Assembly: GCF_004801405.1 (NCBI RefSeq)
Contig: NZ_SSOB01000029.1
Location: forward strand, 32,920 to 96,919
Source: Cohnella fermenti
GTDB lineage: Bacteria; Bacillota; Bacilli; Paenibacillales; Paenibacillaceae
Direction: 5' to 3'
DNA length: 64,000 nt
The translations under genes and the position numbers were made by a program. The notes under the pieces were generated by a model, which saw nothing but the letters and a program-made list of their open reading frames with translations, was not told the DNA's origin and ran no database searches. Shown piece after piece: positions 8,982 through 16,652 of the stretch (position 1 is its first letter; each line of letters starts with the position of its first letter).

Positions 8982-10081
8982 GCCCCTGGCTTGGCCAGGC
9001 TCATCTCCACGCACATGAGGATAAACGCGCCGGCGCCGTGCAGGTCGTTCTCGCTGGTCGGGCGGGCGATGTAGTGGGCGTAGTCGCCGATGCCCGTGCC
9101 GATGCAGATGTTGCCGATAAGCACCCGGCCGTTCTCGTCGAACTTCAGCGTGTCGATCACACCTTGGTAACCCTTCCAGGCGGCGGCCAAGTACGACTCG
9201 TCCAGGCAGCCGAAGCGCACTGCTTTGGCAATGGCGTGAACGTACAGGGCGGTGCAGGAGTTCTCCAGCCAGTTGTCCGGCCGCTCGCCCTTGTCGACGA
9301 CCTGATACCACAGCCCGGTCGCCTCGTCCTGGAACTTCGGCAGCGCCGTCAGCAGATCCTGCAGGATTGCGACGAGCTTCTCCTTGTCCTTATGGTCTTC
9401 CGGCATGTACTCGAACATCTCGAGCAGGGCAACCGGGTACCAGCCGATGGCGCGGCCCCAGAATTCCGGCGCGAGCCCGGTGGCCGGATCGGCCCATTCC
9501 GCTTCCTTCGTCTCGTCCCAACCGTGGTACAGGAGGCCGGTAACCTGGTCCTTCGTGTGCTTCTCCATCAGAATCGCCTGATACGCCATCATGTCGAAGT
9601 AATCGGAATCGCCGAACGTCTTGCCGTACATCGTCGCGATCGGACCCGCCATGTACAGGCCGTCGAGCCACATCTGATTCGGGTAATGCTCCTTGTGCCA
9701 GAAGCCGCCGGACGGGTTCGTCTTCCACGACTTGAGCAGCGGAACGATCGTATCGAGAGCCTTCTTGTAGCGCTCGTCACCCGTCTTCTCGTACAGATTG
9801 AAGAGCAGGACGCCCGGCTGAATGTCGTCAAGCTCGTCCAGCTTGATCTTCTTGAAGCTGCCGTCCGGCTGCACCTGGCTGTCCACCCAACGTTTGAGGT
9901 AGTCGTAATAGCCGTCTTTTCCCGTCTCGCGCCAGCACTTCTCCATCCCGGACAGGAACACGCCCTGGTGATAATGGAAGCGGTCCGGCGGAAGCTGCTC
10001 CGGTTCGAACTTCGCCATCAGCGCCTCGCATGCCCTCTCCGCCCACTCGATTGGGGTGAATGTCGTCTTGACAGAACTCAT
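8978..10081 (-). CDS. GH105 unsaturated rhamnogalacturonyl hydrolase (YteR/YesR-like)
   Basis: 367 residues, usual length for the family, no signal peptide, so cytoplasmic. It matches the (alpha/alpha)6-barrel GH105 fold; the conserved MWLDGLYM places the catalytic Asp at D140, and WGRAIGWYP and the C-terminal YYIARPTSEND-type segment (here HYIARPTSEND) are family blocks. It removes the unsaturated galacturonyl residue from oligosaccharides made by lyases such as the PL11 enzyme at the start of the window. Start 10081 follows AGGAGG; the in-frame start 27 bases upstream has none. Stop overlaps the convergent AraC stop by 4 bases. Confidence 0.93.
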   Translation of the reverse strand: MSSVKTTFTPIEWAERACEALMAKFEPEQLPPDRFHYHQGVFLSGMEKCWRETGKDGYYDYLKRWVDSQVQPDGSFKKIKLDELDDIQPGVLLFNLYEKTGDERYKKALDTIVPLLKSWKTNPSGGFWHKEHYPNQMWLDGLYMAGPIATMYGKTFGDSDYFDMMAYQAILMEKHTKDQVTGLLYHGWDETKEAEWADPATGLAPEFWGRAIGWYPVALLEMFEYMPEDHKDKEKLVAILQDLLTALPKFQDEATGLWYQVVDKGERPDNWLENSCTALYVHAIAKAVRFGCLDESYLAAAWKGYQGVIDTLKFDENGRVLIGNICIGTGIGDYAHYIARPTSENDLHGAGAFILMCVEMSLAKPGA

Positions 10082-10273
10082 TCTGTTCTCCTCCTGTTCA
10101 TTCCACACGGTTTATGTCCTCATCTTAGCATTGAGATCTGTACATTTATTGCAGATATGACTCGATTCTTCTTATATCTTGCAACAATTCCGTAACGGAC
10201 TATAATGGGGGGAAAAGGCAGCGTTCGGTCGGGAGAGACCCCAGTCGCAATCTAAACAGCGGGAGATGAAATC

Positions 10274-10738
10274 TTGTTACTGCATATCCGCAGCGGTGAA
10301 TCCTACCATGTTTCGTTCCTAGCATTGCAGCCATATGATATTGAGGAACAGATGAGCGATTGGGAAGAAGCCTTCGACTGGTCCGTTTATTTTGGCAGGA
10401 ATGGTATTGAAGTGTATAAGATGGTTATACGTGGAAACGGTGTCGTGCAAGGGGCAATTGCTCTTGAGATTAAACAGGATCATATTTGGATACACCTTAT
10501 TGAGAGTGTTCCAAGCGAGCGCAAGGAGTTCGATTTGATCGGCGAGCATCTCATGGCTTATGCATGCAAACGAAGCAAGGAGCTTGGATTTGACGGTGTG
10601 GTCGCCTTCCACTCAAAGAAGAAGCAACGCCTGATGCAATATTACACGAATGTCATTGGAGCATCGCATGTTGGCGGAGGCCTTATGGTTATCGACGAGC
10701 GTGCCGCAGAACGTCTGGCTATGTTATACTTAACCTAA
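10274..10738 (+). CDS. GNAT-like acetyltransferase
   Basis: 154 residues from TTG 10274, with GGGAG 8 bases upstream. The order of beta-strand (KMVIRGNGVVQGAIALEI), IWIHLIESVPSE, then a helix LIGEHLMAYACKRSKELGF and VVAFHSKKK...YYTNVIGA fits the GNAT acetyl-CoA fold, though the Q/RxxGxG/A loop is weak. Base composition is visibly more AT-rich than neighbours. A 53-residue gene follows 14 bases later, giving a two-gene cassette like GNAT toxin-antitoxin loci, but with the small gene second. Function otherwise unknown. Confidence 0.65.
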   Translation: MLLHIRSGESYHVSFLALQPYDIEEQMSDWEEAFDWSVYFGRNGIEVYKMVIRGNGVVQGAIALEIKQDHIWIHLIESVPSERKEFDLIGEHLMAYACKRSKELGFDGVVAFHSKKKQRLMQYYTNVIGASHVGGGLMVIDERAAERLAMLYLT

Positions 10739-10752
10739 AGAGGTGATTGGCG

Positions 10753-10914
10753 ATGAAGAAGAAGATGAGTCTTGATCATGCAGTTCGTCGGTATGCGGGC
10801 GGACATTACGTTGAGCAATCGATGCCTGGTGCCAATCCCGAACGCGATAAAACGGTAAGCGATGCTATTGCTAAATTGAAGCAGGATCGACTTGCTGCCA
10901 AGGTTCGCCCGTAA
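10753..10914 (+). CDS. Small 53-residue protein paired with the GNAT gene
   Basis: Begins MKKKMSLDHAVRRYAGGHYV and ends KLKQDRLAAKVRP. Start ATG 10753 is preceded by AGAGGTGATTGG, a good ribosome binding site. The protein is basic and charged with no cysteine, signal or membrane segment. It is co-oriented with and 14 bases from the GNAT-like gene, and the two are probably co-transcribed. A role as partner or antitoxin is inference from size and position only. Confidence 0.6.
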   Translation: MKKKMSLDHAVRRYAGGHYVEQSMPGANPERDKTVSDAIAKLKQDRLAAKVRP

Positions 10915-10982
10915 GACAAATACGCAAATCCCGAATCCTCTTCGGACCGTCGGTGTCCGGTTCGGACAGAGGAGGCCCCAAG

Positions 10983-11819
10983 ATGGCGGATCATCATTAC
11001 GAGAATGAGGGGGGCAGCTTCACGGTATCCTACCGGAAGGCGCCGAGCCACCATATGGCGACGAATCACTTCCACGGGACGTACGAGATCTTCTACCTCC
11101 TGTCCGGGAGCCGGCAGTTCTTCGTGAAGGATCGGACGTTCGCGGCGAGCGAAGGGGATGTGATCGTCATCGCGCCGAACGTTCTGCACCGGACGACCAA
11201 CACGGAGAAGCCCGCGTACGAGCGGCTTGTCGTCAACGTCTCCGGCAGCTTGGCGGGAGCGGATAATGAGGCTTCGTTGGAAGCGCTGCGGCCGCTGCGG
11301 GAGAAGGATTACCTCGTCGTGAGAGGTTCGCTGCAGGACCGCCTGGCGTTCGACGATCTGGCGCAGGGCATCATCCGCGAGACGAAGGAGAAGAAGCCGG
11401 GCTTCGAGCTGTTCGCCCAGACGCTGTCGCTGCAGATGCTGATCGCATGCTGCCGATTGGCCGAACAGGGCGATCGCGAGCCGCCGGCCGCGCCGAGCCC
11501 GATGCACGAGCGGATATCGGAAGTCGTCCGCTACATCAACGCCCACTATGCGCAGGAGCTGTCGCTGCAACTGCTCGCCGATACGTTCTACATCAGCCCT
11601 TATTACTTAAGCCGGTTCTTCAAGGAGGCGACGGGCTTCACGTTCGTGGAGTACCTGAACAGCGTCCGGGTGAAGGAAGCGAAGAAGCTGCTCGAAGGAA
11701 GCGCGATGAAGGCGGCGCTGGTTGCGCGGAAGGTCGGCTTCGGCAGCGTGACGCACTTCGGTCGCGTATTTAAGCAGGTGACAGGCCATGCTCCGCTGTA
11801 TTATCGCAGGGGGAAGTAA
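10983..11819 (+). CDS. AraC-family regulator with cupin domain
   Basis: 278 residues. Cupin part (SHHMATNHFHGTYEIFYLLSG...GDVIVIAPNVLHR) then AraC HTH pair (LQLLADTFYISPYYLSRFFKEATG; VARKVGFGSVTHFGRVFKQVTG). ATG 10983 has GAGGAGG seven bases away, better than the in-frame start 30 bases upstream. No sugar gene is directly linked; the TetR gene follows with its own promoter. Confidence 0.85.
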   Translation: MADHHYENEGGSFTVSYRKAPSHHMATNHFHGTYEIFYLLSGSRQFFVKDRTFAASEGDVIVIAPNVLHRTTNTEKPAYERLVVNVSGSLAGADNEASLEALRPLREKDYLVVRGSLQDRLAFDDLAQGIIRETKEKKPGFELFAQTLSLQMLIACCRLAEQGDREPPAAPSPMHERISEVVRYINAHYAQELSLQLLADTFYISPYYLSRFFKEATGFTFVEYLNSVRVKEAKKLLEGSAMKAALVARKVGFGSVTHFGRVFKQVTGHAPLYYRRGK

Positions 11820-11823
11820 GGGG

Positions 11824-11869
11824 TTGACGCGGGGCCGGAACCGATCTATGATTAGAATGAACATTCGAT
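11824..11869 (+). promoter_or_regulatory. Sigma-A promoter and operator of the TetR gene
   Basis: TTGACG (11824-11829), 17-base spacer, TATGAT (11847-11852). Directly downstream, 11856-11869, lies AATGAACATTCGAT, which matches 11 of 14 positions of the perfect palindrome ATCGAACGTTCGAT found upstream of the next gene at 12525. This layout fits autorepression by the TetR protein. Confidence 0.7.
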
Positions 11870-11896
11870 CTAATGGAGTCGGGAAGGAGGAGCCGC

Positions 11897-12478
11897 ATGT
11901 TCGGCCGATACAACAAGGTTCAGCAGGCCGTGCTGGAGACGACGCTGCGTTTGATCATCGACAAGGAGCTGCAAGCGACGTCGATGTCTCTCATTGCCAA
12001 GGAGTCGAAGGTGTCGACAGGGAATATCTACCATTACTTCTCGAGCAAGGAAGACATCATCAATGAGCTCTACAAGGCCATCGTGCAGTTCAACGGCGAG
12101 TACGTCACGAAGAACTGGCACGAGGGGGATGGGGTTAAAGAGCGGTTCGAGCGGGCTTGGACGAATTTTATCAAGCTTAGCTTGGCCTATCCGCAAGGGT
12201 TCCAATTCATCGAGCAATATTCCTTCTCGCCGTACATCTACGAGCAATCCAAGCTTGACGCGTACGAGACGGGGTGGTGCGCGCCCATGGAAGCTCTGTA
12301 TGAAGAAGCGATCGGGCAGAAAATGTTTGTCGAGCTAGAGCCGAGACTGATGGTGCAGATGAGCTACGGTTCCCTGGTCTACGCGGTGAAGGCGCACTTG
12401 CAGAACAGGGTGGAATTGGATGAGCCCCACGCCAAGCAGATCGTTGCCGCTTGCTGGAACAGCTTCGCCAAGGCGTAA
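11897..12478 (+). CDS. TetR-family repressor
   Basis: 193 residues. N-terminal HTH: AVLETTLRLIIDKELQATSMSLIAKESKVSTGNIYHYFSSKEDIINELY, the classic TetR pattern; the C-terminal ligand domain is not specific. ATG 11897 follows AAGGAGG. Matching operator-like sequences lie at its own promoter and before the downstream SDR gene, so it probably represses both. The regulated SDR gene appears broken. Confidence 0.88.
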   Translation: MFGRYNKVQQAVLETTLRLIIDKELQATSMSLIAKESKVSTGNIYHYFSSKEDIINELYKAIVQFNGEYVTKNWHEGDGVKERFERAWTNFIKLSLAYPQGFQFIEQYSFSPYIYEQSKLDAYETGWCAPMEALYEEAIGQKMFVELEPRLMVQMSYGSLVYAVKAHLQNRVELDEPHAKQIVAACWNSFAKA

Positions 12479-12524
12479 CAGGAACGTGATGAACGGAGCG
12501 CAAGCTCCTTCACGGCCCCGTTAG

Positions 12525-12538
12525 ATCGAACGTTCGAT
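12525..12538. promoter_or_regulatory. Palindromic operator before the SDR gene
   Basis: ATCGAACGTTCGAT is a perfect 14-base palindrome about 40 bases before the SDR start and about 47 bases after the TetR stop. A close copy lies at the TetR promoter (11856). Assignment to this TetR protein is inference from the shared motif. Confidence 0.65.
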
Positions 12539-12577
12539 TTATAAGTTTTATACCTTGTATCCTCGGGAGGAATCATC

Positions 12578-13093
12578 ATGACGAGAACTATTTTTATTAC
12601 AGGAACAAGCTCCGGACTCGGCCAACGAACGGCGATTCACTTCGCCAAGCTCGGGTGGAATGTGGCGGCGACGATGCGCTCGCCCGAGAAGGATACGGAG
12701 CTGGCGGCCTATGAGAACATCAAGGTGTTCAAGCAGGACGTGACCGATGTCGAGCAGACGAGGCTGGCGATCGCAGAGGCGATCCGAGCATTCGGCCGGA
12801 TCGACGTCGTCGTCAACAATGCCGGCATGGGCAGCTACGGGGCGCTGGAGCTGGCGGCCGAGAGCACGATCGACTGGCAGTTCGCGGTGAACGTTCGCGG
12901 TCCGATCAACGTCATCCGGGCGTTCCTTCCGCACTTCCGGGACAACGGCGGAGGCAAGTTCATCAACATCAGCTCCTTCATGGGCGTCACGACCGCGGTG
13001 CCGCTCGGCTCTCAAGATTCGGTCGTTCATGGAGAGAAGTGCGGCAGTACATGGAGAACATATGGGCGGGTTATCAATAACGGAGCTGAATAA
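12578..13093 (+). pseudogene. Short-chain dehydrogenase, C-terminally disrupted
   Basis: The first 150 residues are a normal classical SDR: TGTSSGLG nucleotide-binding loop near residue 8, NNAG at about 85, and the catalytic-region Ser in INISSFMG. After VPLGS the sequence leaves the family: the expected YxxxK active-site motif and the last 90-100 residues are missing, replaced by 20-odd unrelated residues before the stop and terminator. In another frame the tail reads FGRSWREVRQYMENIWAGYQ then stop, which looks like a real protein end, so an internal deletion with frameshift is likely. Without Tyr/Lys it should be inactive. RBS CGGGAGGAATC precedes the start. Confidence 0.7.
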
Positions 13094-13126
13094 AATCCCC
13101 AACGGCAAAAGCCGAAGGGGATTTTA
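13091..13126. terminator. Bidirectional terminator between SDR and TetR genes
   Basis: Near-perfect inverted repeat AAAATCCCC ... GGGGATTTT, with an inner CGGC/GCCG stem, A/T tracts on both sides; it serves convergent genes ending at 13093 and 13131. Confidence 0.85.
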
Positions 13127-13130
13127 TTCG

Positions 13131-13769
13131 TTAATGGTTCCGTTCTCGCAGCACGAGCGGCAGGAAGAGGTCGTCGACAATCTCCCGGATGGCCTCGTCG
13201 GTAAGCGGAGTGTGGGTCGCAAGCAGCTCGAACCGCACCAGGTCGACGGGCAGCCCGACGACGCGTTCCGGGATCGTGTCGAGCTTGACTTCCCCGCGCT
13301 TGTCCGCCTGGCGGAGAATGTCCTTTATCGCCTTAACCAGAATGTCCTCCGATCGCGGAGGCAGGGTCAGCTTGGCGTGCAACTCGTCCCCGTGGAAGTC
13401 GACCATCAACCCTTTAATCGTCTCGGAGCCGATAATCTGGATAGGCTTGATCAGTCCTTGAAGCAGCGCAAGCACATCCTCGCGCAAATCTCCCGTATCC
13501 GGGGGCTCAAGAGAAGGCTTGGGCGCATGCTTCATCATGGTCGCGACGACCAGCTTGGCCTTGTTGGGCCAGCGGCGGTAGACGGCCGTCTTGTTCGTCT
13601 TGGCGCGGGAGGCGACCGCTTCCATCGTCAGCTTGCCGTAGCCCGTCTCCCGCAGCTCCTCCCAGGCCGCCTGCAGAATCGCGTTCTCGAGCACATCGCC
13701 GCGCCTGCGCGTGCCCGATGGCGGTTGTTCCTCGCCGGGCGCGGCTTGTTTCGGTTTAGTGTCAGCCAT
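13131..13769 (-). CDS. TetR-family repressor of the adjacent efflux pump
   Basis: 212 residues from ATG 13769. HTH region: ILQAAWEELRETGYGKLTMEAVASRAKTNKTAVYRRWPNKAKLV, typical TetR. An acidic/proline N-terminal tail precedes it. Divergent from the MFS gene across an 18-base perfect palindrome, the standard arrangement for a drug-responsive repressor and its pump. An in-frame start 42 bases further upstream is possible but lacks a ribosome binding site. Confidence 0.87.
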   Translation of the reverse strand: MADTKPKQAAPGEEQPPSGTRRRGDVLENAILQAAWEELRETGYGKLTMEAVASRAKTNKTAVYRRWPNKAKLVVATMMKHAPKPSLEPPDTGDLREDVLALLQGLIKPIQIIGSETIKGLMVDFHGDELHAKLTLPPRSEDILVKAIKDILRQADKRGEVKLDTIPERVVGLPVDLVRFELLATHTPLTDEAIREIVDDLFLPLVLRERNH

Positions 13770-13813
13770 CGTATCGATCTTCTCCTCAACGTGTCGTCCA
13801 AGTTCCTGCAAAT

Positions 13814-13877
13814 ATTATATTGCATTTTCGGCCAAATTCGAATATTGTATTCACATAAGGTACGGTACGTACCGTAC
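13814..13877. promoter_or_regulatory. Divergent promoters and TetR operator
   Basis: Plus strand: TTGCAT (13820-13825), 17 bases, TATTGT (13843-13848), leading to the MFS gene. Minus strand: TATAAT at 13814-13819 for the TetR gene. GTACGGTACGTACCGTAC at 13860-13877 is a perfect 18-base palindrome just downstream of the MFS promoter, placed to block transcription. Confidence 0.8.
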
Positions 13878-13905
13878 TCTAAATAACGAACCAGAGGTGT
13901 TTCCC

Positions 13906-15342
13906 ATGGCAATGGGTCAGATGAAGGCAACAAGCGCCACCCCTCCCAAGGAGAAGATCGATCGTCAAATTCTCAAAGTCGCCCTGATTCTCATATTCGG
14001 CGCCGTCGCGTCCCAGTTGGATTCGACGATGATCAACGTGGCCATCGACACGCTCGCGTTCGATCTGCACAGCACGGTAGCGACCATTCAATGGGTGATC
14101 ACGGGCTACGTGCTGACCATGGGGCTGGCGGTTCCGATCTCGGGGTGGGCGATCAATCGCTTCGGGGGGAAAAGGGTGTATATGTTCTCGCTGTGGATTT
14201 TCCTCGGGTCGTCGGTGCTTTGTTCGTTCGCGTGGAATACCGGCAGCCTGATCGGCTTCCGGCTTCTGCAAGGGGTTGGCGCCGGCTTGCTCATTCCGAC
14301 GATGCAGAACGTACTCGTTCAGTCGGCGGGCGGGCGCGGACTTGGACGGTTGATCGCAATCATTAGCATTCCCGCGCTGCTCGGACCGATTCTCGGCCCC
14401 GTTATCGGCGGACTTATTATGGATAACCTTAGCTGGCGCTGGATCTTCTACGTCAATATCCCGATCACGTTGGTCGCGCTGTGGCTCTCCTGGCGGCATA
14501 TTCCGACGGATGCGCCGCCCAAGGGCAAGCAGACTCTCGACATCGCCGGACTGCTGCTGCTGTCTCCCGCGTTCGCGGCTCTTATCTACGGCATCTCGGA
14601 GATCAGTACGCATGGCGGCTTGAACAGCGCAGGGGTGTGGGTTCCGCTTGCCGGAGGGGTCATCTTGATGGCGGGGTATATCGTTTACGCATTGCGAACG
14701 AGCCGGACTCCTCTGGTCGATCTACATCTGTTCAAATCGCGGCACTTCCTGGCGTCGAATATGACGTTGTTCCTGGCGGGGATGGTCATGAACGGGGCGC
14801 TGCTGCTGCTTCCTCTGTATTATCAGCAGGTTCGCGGCGAGACGGTGCTGGCGACGGGGCTGCTGCTTATTCCCCAGGGGGTAGGGATGCTGCTCACGCG
14901 AAGCTGGATCGGGAAGCTGTCCGACCGAATGAGCGCCCGGACGATCGTGACGGTCAGCCTCGCGGTGACGGCCGTCGCCACGATTCCGTTCGCGTTCGCC
15001 GAAGCGGCGACGAGCCACCTGCTCTTGGGCGCGGCTCAACTGGTGAGAGGGGCGGCGCTGAACGGGCTGCTGATTCCGATCATGGTGTCCGCTTATGCAG
15101 GGCTGAAGAAGGAGCAGGTTCCCCATGCGAGCATCTCGACGCGGATCTTCCAGACGATCGGCGGAGCGTTCGGGTCGGCGGTGCTGGCGACGGTCGTCAG
15201 CCATCAATTGGCGAATTCGTCGGCAGCGAGCCTTCAGGCGGTTGCCGAGTCTTACCAGGCGGCCTTCTGGTGGTCGATCGGGTTCACGGTCGCCGCGTTT
15301 ATTCCGGCGCTGCTGCTGTCGGGGAGCAAGAAGCCGTCGTAA
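13906..15342 (+). CDS. MFS efflux pump, DHA2 (EmrB/QacA) family
   Basis: 478 residues, hydrophobic with about 14 membrane segments. Family marks: LDSTMINVAI in the first helix, WVITGYVLTMGLAVPISGWAINRFGGKRVYM (motif A region) and GPILGPVIGGLI in motif C of drug/proton antiporters. ATG 13906 follows CAGAGGTG. The divergent TetR gene suggests induction by a toxic compound. Substrate cannot be read from sequence. Confidence 0.9.
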   Translation: MAMGQMKATSATPPKEKIDRQILKVALILIFGAVASQLDSTMINVAIDTLAFDLHSTVATIQWVITGYVLTMGLAVPISGWAINRFGGKRVYMFSLWIFLGSSVLCSFAWNTGSLIGFRLLQGVGAGLLIPTMQNVLVQSAGGRGLGRLIAIISIPALLGPILGPVIGGLIMDNLSWRWIFYVNIPITLVALWLSWRHIPTDAPPKGKQTLDIAGLLLLSPAFAALIYGISEISTHGGLNSAGVWVPLAGGVILMAGYIVYALRTSRTPLVDLHLFKSRHFLASNMTLFLAGMVMNGALLLLPLYYQQVRGETVLATGLLLIPQGVGMLLTRSWIGKLSDRMSARTIVTVSLAVTAVATIPFAFAEAATSHLLLGAAQLVRGAALNGLLIPIMVSAYAGLKKEQVPHASISTRIFQTIGGAFGSAVLATVVSHQLANSSAASLQAVAESYQAAFWWSIGFTVAAFIPALLLSGSKKPS

Positions 15343-15396
15343 CGGCGTCAAGCGGAAGCGGCTAACGACGAACAGCCTTATGTGCAAGCCGGCCAA

Positions 15397-15436
15397 GGGG
15401 CCGTCCTTCAAGTCGCGGGACTTGGGGGACGGCCCC
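15397..15436. terminator. Terminator between MFS and GH43 genes
   Basis: GGGGCCGTCC / GGACGGCCCC stem around an inner AAGTC/GACTT-like hairpin; lies between the two convergent genes, with TCTGTTATT after it on the plus strand. Confidence 0.75.
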
Positions 15437-15440
15437 TCTG

Positions 15441-16433
15441 TTATTCGCTTCGCTCCGGATACGGATCGATCGTGCGGATCGTCCCGTCCGCCTCGTAGAA
15501 GAGCTCGGCAAACTTGACGCAGCGCTTGTTGTCGGCGCCGCCGGACAGGGAGCTGTCGTGGTAGAACAAGTACCACTTGTCTTGGTAGCTGACGATCGAG
15601 TGGTGGGTCGTCCAGCCGACGACCGGCGTCAGAATCGTGCCCTTGTATTCGAACGGCCCGAGCGGGTCGCTGCTTGTCGCGTAGACGATGCGATGCGTTG
15701 TGCCGGTCGAGTAGCTGAGGTAATACAGGCCATTGTGCTTATGCATCCACGGGCCTTCGAAGTAGCGGCGGTCCTCGTCCCCGGCAACGAGCGGCATGCC
15801 GTTCTCGTCCACGATGGAGATCTCGCGCGGAGCCTCCCGGAAGCTCAGCATGTCGTCCGCAAGCTCCGCGATACGCGGCCCGAGCGCGGGAGCGATCCAG
15901 GCGGGTCCTTCGGCGTCGGCGATGAACTCGCCGGTCTGCCACTTCTCAAGCTGCCCGCCCCACAAGCCGCCGAAGAGCATGTAGCTCTTGCCGTCGTCAT
16001 CGACGAACACGGCCGGATCGATGCTGAAGCTGCCCTCGATATAGTTCGGTTCCGGGCGGAACGGACCGGCGGGCTTGTCGGACGTCGCGGCTCCGATGCG
16101 GAAGATGCCGTCGTGGTCGCGGGCCGGGAAGAACAAATAATACTTCCGGTTCTTGTACGCGGCATCCGGGGCCCACATCTGCTTGGAGGCCCACGGCACG
16201 TCGCGAACGTGAAGAGCTTCCCCGTGATCGGTGCATTGCGTCAGCTCTTCGTTCAGCGAGAGCACATGGTAATCTTCCATGTCGTACTGGTCGCCGTTAT
16301 CGTTCGAAGTCATCTCGTGATCCAGATCGTGGGACGGATACACGTACAGCTTGCCTTCGAAGACGTGAGCGGAAGGGTCCGCAGTATACATGTGAGTGAC
16401 GAGCGGTTGATTGGAGCTGATCGAATTCGACAA
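15441..16433 (-). CDS. GH43 glycosidase (arabinofuranosidase/xylosidase type)
   Basis: 330 residues, no signal peptide, five-bladed propeller GH43 pattern. The three catalytic acids are in place: D19 (YTADPSAHVF, base), D139 (FSIDPAVF, pKa modulator) and E226 (YFEGPWMHK, acid). It probably trims arabinose or xylose from oligosaccharides taken up after pectin or arabinan breakdown. TTG 16433 is preferred because GAGGA precedes it; an ATG at 16460 has none and overlaps the cre site. Subfamily and sugar specificity are uncertain. The cre site predicts glucose repression. Confidence 0.88.
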   Translation of the reverse strand: MSNSISSNQPLVTHMYTADPSAHVFEGKLYVYPSHDLDHEMTSNDNGDQYDMEDYHVLSLNEELTQCTDHGEALHVRDVPWASKQMWAPDAAYKNRKYYLFFPARDHDGIFRIGAATSDKPAGPFRPEPNYIEGSFSIDPAVFVDDDGKSYMLFGGLWGGQLEKWQTGEFIADAEGPAWIAPALGPRIAELADDMLSFREAPREISIVDENGMPLVAGDEDRRYFEGPWMHKHNGLYYLSYSTGTTHRIVYATSSDPLGPFEYKGTILTPVVGWTTHHSIVSYQDKWYLFYHDSSLSGGADNKRCVKFAELFYEADGTIRTIDPYPERSE

Positions 16434-16459
16434 GGCAGTTCCTCGCTTTCGTGCTTTCA

Positions 16460-16516
16460 TGTAAACGCTAACTTGCAGTCTCTTTTTTATATTAACAATG
16501 CTGGAGAGCGGCGCAA
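16460..16516 (-). promoter_or_regulatory. Promoter and perfect CcpA cre site of the GH43 gene
   Basis: Minus strand: TTGCGC (16511-16516), 16 bases, TAATAT (16489-16494). TGTAAACGCTAACT at 16460-16473 fits the cre consensus TGWAARCGYTWNCW at every position and falls about 10-20 bases past the expected transcription start, a roadblock position. Confidence 0.8.
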
Positions 16517-16591
16517 CCCCACAATTTACTGTTTTTACACCAAAATCTTTAGTTTCTGACCGAACGAAGGCCGAGTCAAGAGGGGCAGCGG

Positions 16592-16620
16592 TTGTCTGTC
16601 GCTTGCGTGGCTTTTATGTT
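16592..16620 (+). promoter_or_regulatory. Candidate sigma-A promoter of the kinase operon
   Basis: TTGTCT (16592-16597), 17-base spacer, TATGTT (16615-16620), about 33 bases before the kinase start. Moderate match only. Confidence 0.45.
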
Positions 16621-16652
16621 ACAGTAGACGGGAATCGGACTCTAGGGGCGGA

